64,000 nt of DNA from Hibiscus mutabilis (lineage: Eukaryota; Streptophyta; Magnoliopsida; Malvales; Malvaceae): contig CM033726.1 of NCBI GenBank assembly GCA_019671005.1, forward strand, positions 3,038,001 to 3,102,000. Reading direction: 5' to 3'. A program made the position numbers and the translations under genes. Positions 20,330 to 33,008 of the stretch are shown here, one piece after another (within the stretch, counting starts at the first letter, position 1; each line of letters begins with the position of its first letter). Below the pieces are notes generated by a model. The model did no database searches and was not told where the DNA came from. It saw nothing but the letters and a program-made list of their open reading frames with translations.

Positions 20330-23300
20330 TGCACCACCTTCTCTCGTACGAAGTGTACATCTAATTCAACATGTTTCGACTAGGAATGAAGCACTGGATT
20401 AGACGATAGTGCAATAGCACTAGTGTTATCACTCCACACCACAAGAGGAGATCCCAGTTTACTTTTCATATCATCTAGGACAACAGTAACCCAAGTAACC
20501 TCAGATACTGCATCAACAATACTACGGTATACAACTTTAGTTGTTGAGCGGGATACTGAATTTTGCTTTCGTGAACTCCATGCTACAAGACAATTATTCA
20601 CGTACACATAATATCCAACTGTTGATCGTCGAGAGTCCAAGCTGTTGCCCCAGTCCGCATCAGCATATGCAACAACATTAACTGGTCTTTTTCTGAAACA
20701 GAGAACAGCAGCCCAACATTAGCTGTTCTGGCAAGATACCCCAATATTTGCTTCACTGCAGCCAAGTGTCCTTCACAAGGACGGTGCATAAATTAAGCGA
20801 CTTTGTTGATGCTAAACGCTATGATCGGTCGAGTGTGAAAAGTATAGAGTAGAGCGCCAACTATACTACGAAACTCTTGTGGATCAATCAAAGGACTTCG
20901 ATCATCTTGAGTGAGTTTTACGAATGGAAGCATGGAAGTAGGTGTAGATTTAGCCTGACTCATTTTTGTCTTGTGGAGAAGTTCAAGAATATATTTTCGT
21001 TGGCTAAGAAACATCAACCCTTCAAGCCTTTTTCTTCAATACCAAGGAAAATTCTAACTCGCCAATATCTTTCAAAGCAAATTTTTTATTCAAGCTGACA
21101 ATAACATTATTGATAGCAGCGTCAGATTGTGCAGTGATAATGATGTCATTAACATACACTAACAAGTATGTGAGAGCATTAGTTTTATCACAAATTAATA
21201 AAGAAGCATTAGCTCTGGAATCTCGAAAGCCAATATCAAGAAGGTGAGTTTGCAATTTATTATACCAATTGCGTGGAGCTTGCCATAAACCATACAACGC
21301 CTTTTGCAACAAACACACAAGAGGTGTCCTGTTCGAATTGGTGTGCTCAAACCCCAAAGGTTGTTGCATGAATACTTTCTCGCTTAGTTCTCCATTAAGA
21401 AACACGTTATCAACGTCTACTTGTCATAGCTTTCACTCATTCGTAACAGCTAATGCAAGAACAATATTTAATGTAGAGAACCATACAACTGGACTGAAGG
21501 TGTCTCTAAAATCTTGGTGGGGTATTTGAGAGAACTCTTTTGCTACAAGACGTGCCTTGTATCTAGCAACCGAGCCATCAGGATTTCGCTTTATGCAAAA
21601 AATCCATTTGCACCCTACTGGTTTAGGGCCTTCGGGAAGAGTGACCAACTTTCAAGTGCCATTTTGTACAAGGGCATTAAACTCAACAAGAGCAACCTCT
21701 TTCCACAATGGTGACTGAACAGATTGCTCTATTGTGTCTGGAACCTTTTCTTTGAGAGGTAGTACCATCGAATACAACTTTGGTTTAAAAATTCTCTGCT
21801 TGCTCCTAGTGACCATAGCATGACTGTTGGTTGTCATCACGTTATCACCACAAAAATCAGAACCAATGGAATTCTGATTTGAGTCACCAATAGAAGGTAA
21901 ATTAGGAAAATTATAACCACGTTGTCTCTTATCATTAACTAACCCAGAATGTTGAGCTTCACCATTTATACTAGCCCTGTTGAGCTCTTCATCAGTAGGA
22001 GCCATTGCATTATTGCTGATGGATATTGAACTTTAAACAATATCAGCATGTGAAATATTTAGTAGGGAACCACAACCCGAACTAACGGGAACATGCATCG
22101 GAGAGACATCAGTAATTTGAGGGCCAGGTAAGGAAGTACCCTGTTGTGAAGTAGGCGATGAAGGCATATGGACTGAGGATAGCTCAAGTGCAGCTCACGA
22201 ACCAGTAGGCAAAGATGGACCAGCTCCTGACGAGAATTCATGTGTTGCTGGTATTCTGGGATCACATTGTTGTTCAGCAGCTGATGGTGATGTTTCATGA
22301 GCCATTTGGGATTACGCGCAAGATAGGAGACTGAAAAATGCACTCAACAGACTTTGGCACTTGGGACTGCTGCTTGTTCTGTGCAAAAGGAAACAACGAC
22401 TCGTTAAACACTTCTGGAAATAATCAATTTTCCTTGAGGAGTAAGACACTTGTAACCCTTGTGTTGTGGATTGTAGCCAAGAAAATATACGGCTGTGATC
22501 AAAACTCAAGTCTTTGCCTTTAGAATGGTCTGAGAAACGGGAAAAATTAACACCCAAAGACACGTATAAAAGTATAATCTGGCAGCTGATTCAGAAGTTA
22601 TTTAGAGGGTGAAACACCACCTAACACCATTGTAGGCAGTCGATTTATCAAGTAGACTGCACTAACCATCGCGTGAGACCAAAACCGCAACGGTATTGAC
22701 GCCTGAGCAAGAAGAGTGAGTGCAAGCTTAACTATGTGGCAATGCTGTGTTCCACAACCCCGTTTTGCTCCGATGTATGTGGACAGGTTAATCGATGTTT
22801 AATTCCAGACTCAGCTAACAACGGTGCGAGGCTGCGATATTTTTCTCCTTAGTTACTCTGAATTTCTTTGATTTGAGCACCAAACTGATTCTGAACTAAC
22901 TTAGAAAATAACTTGAAGGCCTGAACAGCTTGGGACCTGTCTTTTAGTAAAAACAACCAGGTGTGTCTAGTAAAGGCATCAACAAAGGATGTATAGTAAG
23001 CATATCCATCAGACTTAATATGGGCAGTACCCCACAAATCAGTAAACACTAATTAAAATGGCTCGTTGTCGACAGCGCATGAATCAGAAAAATGAAGCTT
23101 AGGGCTTTTCCCAAGCTGACAAGCAGAACACAAATCCATTGTATTAGAATCAGAAACACGAACATTACAAATTTTTAGTACAGAATACAATGTAGCAACA
23201 GCCGAATGCCCTAACCTACGGTGCCAGAGTTCAAGATCTGAGCAACTTTTATTATCTAAACATGCATCAGTGTTATAAACACACGAAACAGAAGATTTAT

Positions 23301-24545
23301 TAAAGACATAACGCCCTCCATCTTCAGCACTCTCAACAGCTCTTCCCCTGAAACTTCATCACGAACAACGCAATGACTTGTATGAAACTGAAAAAAACGT
23401 TGTTGTCTCTAGCAAACTTTGAGACCGAAACCAATTTTTTAGTAACTTGAGGCACAAAAAGTAAATTACGCAAAGAGAACTAGAATCAAAAGATGAGCTA
23501 CCAATCTTAGAAATTGTTAAACCATTACCATCACCAACCAATAGTTTACTTGGACCAGAGTAGTCAGTACAGTGTTGCACATTGGACACATCAGGTGTGA
23601 CATGATGAGTGGTCCCTGTGTCAACAAATCACTCATCATGGGAGCCATTACAAGTAGTCGTCTGCCCTGAAGAACAATGTGAACAGCCTGAAGAAGTAGA
23701 CTGTATCCTTGTAGAAGTTGTAGCATTACTATCAGTAGAGCAAATATTAGTAGAGGAATAATCTTCCGTATTTTGTGAAGTATTTGAAGTGGCTGAAACT
23801 CCTGGAAAACTCTTATCAAAGCACAGATAGTAGCGATCTATGAAATGACCATTATTGCTAGATTGAGGATGATAGAATCTTTGATTAGAACCTCTAGTAG
23901 ACGGATCAATGACGTTAGGAGTAGCAGAGGACAACTGAACATTATGAACACTCATAGACACTGAGTGAGCCTGTTCAAACATGCTTTGCTAAGCCTCGGC
24001 ATCAAAAAGAACCGCTGTGACTCCAACTAGAGTGAAAGGGTCTTGGCTGGCAGCGATGACTACAATGAACGGTTTATATTCTCCAGGAAATCCATTTAGG
24101 ATAGACGCAATATGCTCCATTGTAGATATCGGACTGCCACAAGACGCGAGAGCATCATAAATCTCTTTAACACGAGAAATATAGATGTGCATGCTTTGAT
24201 CTCCCTTGCGAATAGAAAAGATTCGAAAGTGTAAACTCATGATCGTCATTGTAGACCTGCTATTGAAATAATCAACAATGATCATCCAGATCTTGACTGA
24301 GTTTTTGCCCTAACAAATTGCGTGAGCAGATATGAACTCATGGAGGGTAGGAGCCAGGATGCAAGGTCGCTATCCTAAGCCGCAAACGCCTTATATTCCA
24401 CGCTGTCCGAGACGGTGCCATCAGCTGAGCGAACAGTTTTAGACAGAGTTTTTATCTTGCCTATTAAAAATTTCTCAAGACAGTGGCTTTCCACCGTGAG
24501 AAGTACCTTCTATTTCCAAACCAAGAAGTTCGTCTCATCTAACAT
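20330..24545 (-). pseudogene. Copia gag-pol, broken
   Basis: Read on the minus strand: gag from MLDETNFLVWK (24545) through about 23640; protease with FVDTGTTHHVTPD (about 23590-23630); a GAG-pre-integrase end with CxxCQLGK (about 23120); an integrase core with FTDLWGTAHIKSDGYAYY (about 23045) and later HTSEQNGVVEH; reverse transcriptase with GCKWIFCIKRNPDGSVARYK (about 21620), FLNGEL, and YVNDIII (about 21145-21160); RNase H with DSRRSTVGYYVYV and SRSTTKVVYRS, then SKHVELDVHFVREKV to about 20330. The catalytic YVDD has become YVND (GAC preceded by AAT). Many stops and frameshifts are present. The order PR-INT-RT-RH is diagnostic of copia. A frame of about 1300 residues would be usual. Confidence 0.93.
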
Positions 24546-24726
24546 GATATTTACTCTTTTATTAGTGAATGAACGTTCATCGAAAGAGAAAAAAACTAAA
24601 TTCGGCCAGAACATCATCACTAGACGGAGAATTAGAGGACCGCGCCGTTGAAGAACCAAAAAAATTGCAATTGTCACTGGAAACTCTCATATCAGCCGCG
24701 GACAGCCAATCGCATAGATAACCCAG

Positions 24727-24738
24727 TGAATGATACCA
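24727..24738 (-). other. Copia primer-binding site
   Basis: TGGTATCATTC on the minus strand, abutting the right LTR start at 24739. It resembles initiator-Met tRNA-type sites (TGGTATCAGAGC) with changes in the last bases. Confidence 0.7.
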
Positions 24739-25390
24739 TGATGATGCAAGTAATTAGGGATTTTAGAGAAAGGAGTCTAAACGAAGAAAGGTTGTAATAC
24801 CCTCACTATTGGGCTTCATGCCCAACCCAAAAATCATATAATTCCTCAAATTGGGTTTAGCCCAAATAAGGTATTTTCAAAACATTTAGAATCTAATAGT
24901 TGAAAACATAGATAAATAATTTAAATCGTTACAAAGGAGCTCCGTTTTAATTTAAAACATTTAAATAATTGACTTAAGTAATAAAATTTCAAAAGTAAGA
25001 ATTACAGACTTGACCATGTAAGGTCCTATGAATACATAGCCCACTAAATACAAGTACCGTACTCTGAAGGTCACATATGCTAGAATCTCATACCGATAGT
25101 GCCCCTCGATCCCATGGTTCAACGATTAACCTATGCACGAAAACAATGATTTTGAACACTGAACTTACAAAGCTCAGTGGTACACATCTACTCTATTATA
25201 CTTCATGTTAATCATAAACATAAGCATGCAAGCTAGTACAAGCTATAAGGAGAGATAAATAAACATATGGCTCTACTACTAGTCGCCTAAACATATGCAA
25301 AGTATCACACATGGCACACAAGGCCCAACCATACATCGAGATCATACCGGATCATCCGAGTAAAATACACAATGTCATCATCATAAACCT

Positions 25391-25560
25391 GGAGTGAGGC
25401 CCAGTGTCACACAGCCTTGGGAACGTACACTCTCTTTTTGGGTGAGGCCTGGTGTCACATAGCCTTAGAAATGTACACACATACTCGACATATCTCCTCA
25501 AGCATCATCAAATGAAGCTCGATGTCACACAACGTCGAGAACGTACAATTGACATCTCTA
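25391..25560. repeat. Three tandem-like repeats in gypsy LTR
   Basis: Three copies of a 40-60 bp unit, each with GTGTCACACAGCCTTGGGAA or a variant followed by CGTACA (about 25400-25430, 25450-25475, 25510-25550). They fall within the left LTR of the 24793 element. Confidence 0.6.
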
Positions 25561-26985
25561 ACCATGGTGTTGTAACACTTTTCACTGGGTATTCGAATCC
25601 CGTCAATCAAAGGTGACTCAACCACACAAGTGCCCTTACTTGGCACGTAACCATACACAACATTGACACGATCACCATACATCACACAGTATTTATGGGC
25701 CCACTAAGGATCTTTTATGGTTGCTATTACCACAAGCCACCTAATTAAGTTTACCGACTTATTAATTCATTATAGAATAGTACATTAATATCCTTATTAA
25801 TTATATTATTAATCTGTATTAGCTCATTAATATCCCACATCAATTTTTATCTTTTAGTAGCATTATTGATTATTTTATTCAATGGGTACCGATACTTGAA
25901 CACGAGTATCGATACGGTATCCCTAGCATCAGTACTCACGTGTACCTATATCATATTTATAAGTTTGTACCATTTCCTTAGATTAAGATATTATAACGAC
26001 TATTTGATCCCTAAAGCTTATGAAAGTCATTAGGGTTGGTTTGCTAATGCATTTAATTAATTAATATTAATTACCAGCTTTATGATCATTTATTCGAATA
26101 TTACCATTATTTATCCCTTATACATAATTTCTATCGAATCTCATCAATCTATTCGAACAAGTATACAAGGCGTCACAATTTTTTCAATCAGTCAAACAAT
26201 TATCGAATAATCATACGAGCATCTCAAATGACCTTACGCGGTCTCTAAAGCCTTCACAAGTCTCAACATATTCACAGCATCATCATGCATCACATAAATA
26301 TCGAGTCTCATAATATCGGTCTCTACTCATGCTTATTCATCGTCTACCTATTTTGCAAATACTAACATGTAAAACAATCGCATTTATGATACTCATGAAG
26401 CAATAAGAGTTCGAGGTGTACTAACATTAAGATAAAGTAATAAATTCTTATATAAGCTTCTCGATTATTTCACTTGATCTTATATCTGGTCCCAAATAAT
26501 CCTCGTATAACAATGAATACAAAACTACATTAATTTTATGCATCCCATATTCAATTCACAAGGTCAAACGCATAAAAATAGCATATTGGGTTTGAATTTG
26601 GTGAAACAGACTGCGTCATCAGACTCAGAATGTCTAGAAACCATCAGGTAGGGTCTCTAAAAAAAGTCAATGTCAGTCAACGATCAACGGTCAATGGCGA
26701 CGACGACGGTTAAATATGGTGGCTGACAAAGCGACTGGTGGTTGGCTCTTGAGTAGTTGGCTTAGTGGACTGGCTCAGGTCATCAGCAGGCTGGCTCGGC
26801 AATACCCAACAACTGCCCAGCCCAGCAGGTGGATAAGTTGTTCTCTCAGCTGGACGTCACCTATGTGCATGCGACAACACGTGCAACATGTGCAGTGGCT
26901 TTCGGTGGTCGGATGGAGGCAGCAAATGCCTAGATTAACTCTTTCAATGCTGGTGAACACGATCCATCACTTATCAAGTTCACTT

Positions 26986-27569
26986 TATTTAGGTAGTGAT
27001 CGACCATACACAATCAACATCTCTTAATTACTTCGACTCACGTCATTGTCCAAATCTTTAATTTCTTAAAAATCAAGCACCCAAAATTTCACAATGTTGG
27101 GGTAGGCACACCCTTCCCTCTTCTTGTACAAAATACAGTTCTGACAAACAATAAAACATCCTCAAAGATCTTAAAACATTACTCGACTTTAATCGAGTCA
27201 GCACCAATGTCACAACAAAATGATCTCACGCAACTCGGATCTCTAACAATGTTCCTCGGCTTGCCACAAGGAAATTATGATATCAGTCAAAAGTAATTAC
27301 AAAGTCTCAAACCCTTGCCTTCCTAACTGATTACACAGTAACCAACCATTCCCACAAACAAGGGTATTATCTCGTCGATGTTTATATTTCCATATTCCTT
27401 GTACATTCACACGTGTCATGCAAAGCATTAAACTTACATTCAAGAGACAAAATAGTGATCCCCTATCCTATCATCGTTGACACACCTCAATATTAACGAA
27501 GATATCAATCGTTACTACGACACACTTTAAAGAGAGAAATACTTATTCCAAAATTCATTTCAAAACTAC
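26986..27569. mobile_element. Remnant internal region of the 24793 gypsy element
   Basis: Sequence after the point where the two LTR copies stop matching and before the chromovirus insertion. It continues at 57940-57990. No domain was recognised in either strand. Confidence 0.45.
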
Positions 27570-27574
27570 AAGCC

Positions 27575-30546
27575 TGTCACACCCTGAAAATCGGTCTAGT
27601 CAGAATTAGATTTCGGTGATTGAAAATTTTGTATCAGATTTGCCCAATTGATGTAATAGCTTAAGCCTTGCACTTAATTTTGATATAATGGATTCCAATT
27701 GGGCCTAATTGATAATGTTTGACCTTTTTAGAGAAATGAAGTCATTTTAGTGACTAAATTGTGACCATTAAAAGTTTATGGGTAAAAATGTAAACTCTGG
27801 AAAGTATATGGGCCACCCTCGTAATTGTCCCAATTTTTAAATAAGTCACCCTCTTACTTGGCAGAATCACGTGAATTCCTTATGAAATTTAGGAAGATGA
27901 TGGCATGGAATTGATAGCAATTATGGCTATCTTAAATTGTTGAGAAATGGAAATTATAGTTTAAGCTTACCTATTCATGGAGGAAACCTTATAATTGGTG
28001 ATTGGTGAGGTGATATGATAATGAATTTAAAATATCTTATCTTTAGCTAAGGGAAAACTTTGGATAGATATAAAATAAATGAAAGGTTTGGGAAACATTT
28101 GTATTAGTAATCACCGAGACCATTTTTACTATCTTCTTTCATCTTTTCTCCCTAAATAAACAAGCGCCTTCATTGTCATCTTCAACCTTAAGCTCAAGCA
28201 ACACCTCTCTCAAATCGTTGGAATTTCTTTGATTTCTAAATACCAATAGAAAGCTCTTGGATTGGTAAGTTTAATTCCTCAATCAATTTAAAAATTCCAT
28301 GGATTCTTGAAGTTTAATTTCAAGATTAAAGTCTTGAAAGTCAAAGTTACACCCATGTGTTAGAAGCTCAATTTCATGAAGTTAATGTTACCTACAAGCT
28401 TTACCAAGCTTAAATGTTGTTTCTGAATCAATGGTTTTGATTCTAATAAGTTTCCCTAATTTTGGTCTAATGCAAGTTATGGGAAAAAAAGCCACCATCA
28501 CCATCCTCCAAACCAAGCTCCTCTAAAGGAAAATGAATCGTTATTCGGGAGCATTGAATTCCCAAAAACTAGGTGAGTGTAGTTGAGTCTTGGGAATGGC
28601 TAGGTGTCATCCAGATTGCATTTGAATACGTTGTTATGTTGCATCTATGGTGGGAAGCTCAAGTAGAGCATACATGTGTGGATTCACTTGGTAAGTATGG
28701 TAAGGTTACCATATTGATTTTGATACATATTGATGATTTATGTGCTATATGAAGTATGTCATTTATGGATTTCTAACATGATGATACATATATGTAAAAC
28801 ATGTTTTAATGTTAATTTGATATGATGCTAAATAATCTCTTATGATATATGGAGCCAAGGCTCACAATGTAAATTGATATGATGTTATATGGCCTGAGGG
28901 CACAAGGATGATAAGTAATGAAAATACACTCCTTGGACACTTGTGGACTTTTGATACAATTGGCATGCCATAAGGATTATGAGCTCTCCATGTAAGGGAT
29001 GGACTACGGTCCGGGCTATGGCCTTCATGTGGTGTAAAGGTTGGATTGTGTAAGGGATTCGAATATGTGATATATTATAATGTTCTGTGGAATTCGCGTA
29101 TCCATGGGTTACGTTGTCTAAGGGAATGAATGCTATGATATTTATAAATCATGATATGATCTATGATACATTTGATTATATGAAATAAGATACATATATA
29201 TATATATATATACTTGACGTTTTACTCATGACATAAATGCGTGCTCATGTACTCTATATTGCTAAGTAAATAATGTTTATGCATTTGTTGTGAAACTACC
29301 TCACTAGGCTACGTAAGCCTAACATATGTGTGTCTCATGCATTTCAAGACTTTGAAGAATCCTAGCTTGATTGTGTGGTAGAAATTGCAAGTCACTCCAA
29401 GCAAATATCCATGTATGCTATTTATTCTTTTAACTCCTAGCAAGGTGGAATAGGGCATAGACATGTTAAGTTAGCGCTCTTTTGTGTGTGTGTGTGATAG
29501 CCTATAGGCTAATGTGGTAAAAACTTGGTTTTTGGTATGTTTGTAAAATATGAAAACTAGTAAATCGACCTATAATGCACTAAAAGGTAAAATGTTAGTA
29601 AACGAACACATAATGGCTTGAAATTTTGTATTCTATTAGAAATGGTTGTTAACAACTTGCTGGTAAATTTTCATAACATTTGGACAAGGTTTGGTGGGTT
29701 AATTTGATGAAAAACCAGAAGAACTATATCATTACAGACCCATCCGTACCAGTACGGGTGATGGCGTATTGGTACGAGCTTGCCATAATGAACCTAAGTT
29801 AAAGGGCATAGTGATACTTAACAGTGCGTATCGGTATGAAAAATGGTCACTGGAATTTGTAATTTGGTACCGTACCGATACGACCTCAGAGCGTACCGGT
29901 ACGAATTATCGAGCTTTTAAAATATGTTTTGGTCAGTCTTCGCGTATCGATGCTGGTATCGATACATACCAACCATTTTAACGGTCTCAGTATGCGTACT
30001 AATACGGCTTAGACCGCACCGGTATTGGAAAGCCATCTAGAAACCCTTGACTTTGACCCTCTGCCCAGCGTACCGATATGGTGTGTAGCGTAACGATACG
30101 GTTCCTCTGTCACAAAAAATTTACCTACATGTCAGCCTAGCCGTACCGATACGGATACTAGGTGTATCGGTACGGGTGTCCGTTAAGTTAGTTAAATAGT
30201 GTAAAATGAATCTTTCAATTTTTACGGATTAGTCACTAATTAATCAAAGATAAAATTGGATAGGTAAATGACCTCTATTTGTAATGAAACTTCACCAGAT
30301 TAATATTGATGGGTTTAATTTCAAATTAGTAAGTAAGATTTTTGTTAAGGACCTTTAATTTAAAATTTTACATTCTAGTCCCTAAGTTCGAAAAAATTTA
30401 AATTGACCCCTAAATTGTGTAATCTGATAATGAGACAACCCTATTATGTCACTAAAGAAATGTTTGAACATTATTACGAATTCCAAAATTAGTTCTCGAA
30501 AACACATTCTGACCCGGTCCTCTACTAAGTCGGGAAGGGTGTTATA
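27575..30546 (+). mobile_element. 5' LTR of the chromovirus
   Basis: Begins TGTCACACCC and ends GGGTGTTATA. It matches 43346-44858 and 56478-57934. It has a (TG)n stretch at about 29484-29498 and, near its end (29740-30180), a dense cluster of CGTACCGATACG-type palindromes. Confidence 0.92.
29740..30180. repeat. Cluster of CGTACCGATACG-type palindromes in LTR
   Basis: About a dozen variants of CGTACCGGTACG or CGTATCGGTACG within 440 bp, including a perfect 12-bp-arm hairpin CCGTACCGATAC / GTATCGGTACGG at about 30147-30178. The matching cluster in the 3' LTR is at 57150-57590. Confidence 0.85.
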
Positions 30547-30550
30547 TGTA

Positions 30551-30562
30551 TGGTATTGAGCT
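30551..30562 (+). other. Primer-binding site of the chromovirus
   Basis: TGGTATTGAGCT, four bases after the 5' LTR. One base differs from the usual TGGTATCAGAGC-like initiator-Met site near its centre, with the GAGCT core kept. Confidence 0.75.
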
Positions 30563-30600
30563 AGAGTTTAGTCGATTCTAGGACTAAAACGAGGTTCATA

Positions 30601-31850
30601 ATGAGTCTACATGTTCATATGCCACCTAGGAGTTTATTTGAGTGTGCTAATTGTGTCTTGCAACTGACACGATTCACTATTATTACCTGGTTAGATTTAA
30701 AAATATATGAGTCCAATGTTAGACGTGATGGGATAGAACTACACTCGGATTCCTCTTCGACTCAGGGGAATAATGTCGAAGTTGAACCTCAACCTAGTTT
30801 GGTGGGACAGAATCACCCATATAATCCTCCTTCGATGTCTCCCGCTCAGTAGAAGTATCTTACGTCTATGGCTGAAATGATTAAATAGGTGGTTGTTTAT
30901 CTTAGTCAAGAACAGTCGCCCCAAGATGTTACTGTAGCATCATCTTCTATTTCGAGAGCCCTGGTTGATAAGCTCAGTCAATACTGGGCTTACGCGTTTA
31001 CTGGCCAGGAGCAAGATGATCCTGATGTGGTTGAATATTGGCTAGAAAACACCCTAAAGATTCTGAATAAGCAGCTAAAGTGTCCAGATGAACACAAGTT
31101 TGAGTGTACAATGGCGTTGATCACAGAAGAGGCTTAGAACTTGTGGGACACTGTGATACTCACTGTGTCAGAGCGTATGGTTACATGAGATTTCTTCCTT
31201 CAAGATTTCGCAAGAAGTATATTAGTGATTACTACATCGCTGAGAGGCGCAATAAGTTCCTCCATCTGCGACAAAGAGAAAGACCTGTGGAGCAATATAT
31301 GTACGATTTCTGCAAATATTCAAGGTATGATATTGAGGTCATACGTTCTAAGAATGAGAAGTGTTGTATATTCATAGATGGCCTCTGTAACGAATTACGT
31401 ACTCTTTTCACTACTCTAGAGTTTGAAGATTTTTAGAACCCAGTCAATAGGGTGATTGCTATCAAGGCCTCTCAGAAGGCTTATGAAAGTAGGAAGGGGA
31501 ATGAAGCCTGATCTGATAAGAGGTTCAGAGATGAGTCCAAGCCTCCCATGTCGCAGAAGAAGGGTAGACAATATGATCAGAAGTCTGCTCTTCTACAGCA
31601 ACCACCAAAAACGGGATATATGCCACAATCTCAATCACTTGGGACATTTGTTGCTTGTACATCTTCTGTTGATAGTACATGCGGTTCAGGGCGAGGTTCC
31701 CAGAGCCCCTTATGTAATTTTTGTCAGAAAAAAATCCCAGGCCATGTCGCAAGTAGTTTGAAACCTACTACCTTTGTGGCGAGACAGGCCATTTCATCAG
31801 GCAGTGTCCACAGAACCCTAATGCTCCAACCTCAGTAGCATCTCAGATAA
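30601..31850 (+). pseudogene. Chromovirus gag, broken
   Basis: Frames in order: an N-terminal polar region ending about 30852; a gag core with DPDVVEYWLENTLKILNKQL (about 31020) followed after a stop and frame change by FLPSRFRKKYISDYYIAERR and FLHLRQRERPVEQYMYDF (31190-31310), which is the retrotransposon gag signature; then a linker and a zinc knuckle, YYLCGETGHFIRQC (31767-31808), in which the first cysteine position reads Tyr (TAC). At least three in-frame stops or shifts are present. Gag forms the virus-like particle in the cytoplasm and binds the RNA. Confidence 0.88.
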
Positions 31851-32149
31851 CTCTGCTAAAGGAAAATTAGTCATGCAAGTACTGGCTGAAACAATAAGGA
31901 GACCTCGTAATTCTAGCCCTCCATCTGTTGGACGTGACTCGTAAGCTTTAACACAAATGTATCATGTTCGGGGTTGAAAACAAGAAGATGACCCAGATGT
32001 TATTGCAGGTATGGTGGAACTATGCTCTGACCATGTTTATGATGTAACACCCTTACCAGTATTTATTACCCAATACTAGTATAGAGTGTCACATGATGTT
32101 TATACCGCATTTTATGCTAGGCTGTATAAAACCTCGGTCTGATGATTCT

Positions 32150-32840
32150 TGTAACTGAGCTTTCAACTCTCTAAGCTTTGTAGGAGCCATGCTATAAGAT
32201 TCTATCGATATTGGTGCTGTTTCAAGAAGCACCTAAATATCGAATTCCACCTCTCGATCGGGAGGTAATCCTGGTAGTTCATCTGGAAAAACATCTGGAA
32301 ATTCTTGTACCATTGGTATATTTTTCCAGATTTATTTTTGTTTCTAAAGCACTAATCACATTGCTCAGATTATCCGGTCTTTCGCCTACAAATATCATCT
32401 TTGAGCCGTCTGGCTTCTTTAAGATTAAGCCTTTTATATTTTCCATAAGACCGACAAGAAATTCTACTATTTGAATCTTTAGAGGACATTTCTTGCATAT
32501 TCTACTCACTTTGGCACTTTTTCCTATTAGATTGAAGGTAACTACTTCATTCAAAATTGATTCTATTGAGATATTTCTTTCAAGCATTATTTTAGAACTA
32601 ATGTAAGAATGAGTAGAGCCTAGATCAATCAATGCAAAGATAGGTCTGCCAAAGAGTTTGATCATACCTGCTACGATCTCTACATCATCCTGATCCTCAA
32701 CAGTTTCGATATGGTATACCCGAGCTGCAACCTTGCTCTCTCGATTAGGTGTAGATACAGATGTTCCCGGTTTACCACCTTTATTTCCTTTGCTCACCTG
32801 ATGTGTTACAATAGGCTAATTTGGGTGAAGTTCTGGACAA
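32150..32840 (-). pseudogene. Gypsy protease and start of reverse transcriptase (minus element)
   Basis: On the minus strand an open frame from 32797 to 32279 encodes the retroviral-type aspartic protease: FALIDLGSTHSYISSK carries the catalytic Asp (DLG where DSG or DPG is usual), followed by the flap region and FLVGLM. Further left the sequence reads into the ELPGLPPDREVE-like entry to reverse transcriptase (about 32270), then stops at the deletion junction. The protease frame is one of the longer intact ones in the window. Confidence 0.8.
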
Positions 32841-32880
32841 TTCTTCTTGAAATGACCAGCTTGCCCACAATAGAAACATA
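32838..32880 (-). pseudogene. gag zinc knuckle (minus gypsy element)
   Basis: CFYCGQAGHFKKNC, a canonical CCHC knuckle with all four ligands, lies between the protease frame and the nested solo LTR. It is the C-terminal end of the gag that continues at 34525-35402. Confidence 0.85.
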
Positions 32881-33008
32881 CCTCAGTCAACCAGCACTGA
32901 CCAGGATGCCTTATGCCATAATGCTCGCATTCTGTAATAGGACGAAGTCCAAAACCTTAAGTACCTGTAGTACCCGTCTAGGATTGCTTCAATTTTCTTC
33001 ATGCATAC

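Noticed and set aside
24793..24850. Copia right LTR continuing beyond 24792
   Set aside because: Similarity to the left LTR stops at the TSD, and the remainder of the LTR is found at 59517, so this is a new element.
27101..27300. Possible zinc-knuckle or pol remnant
   Set aside because: I looked for CCHC, protease and RT motifs in both strands and found none, so only a non-coding remnant is claimed.
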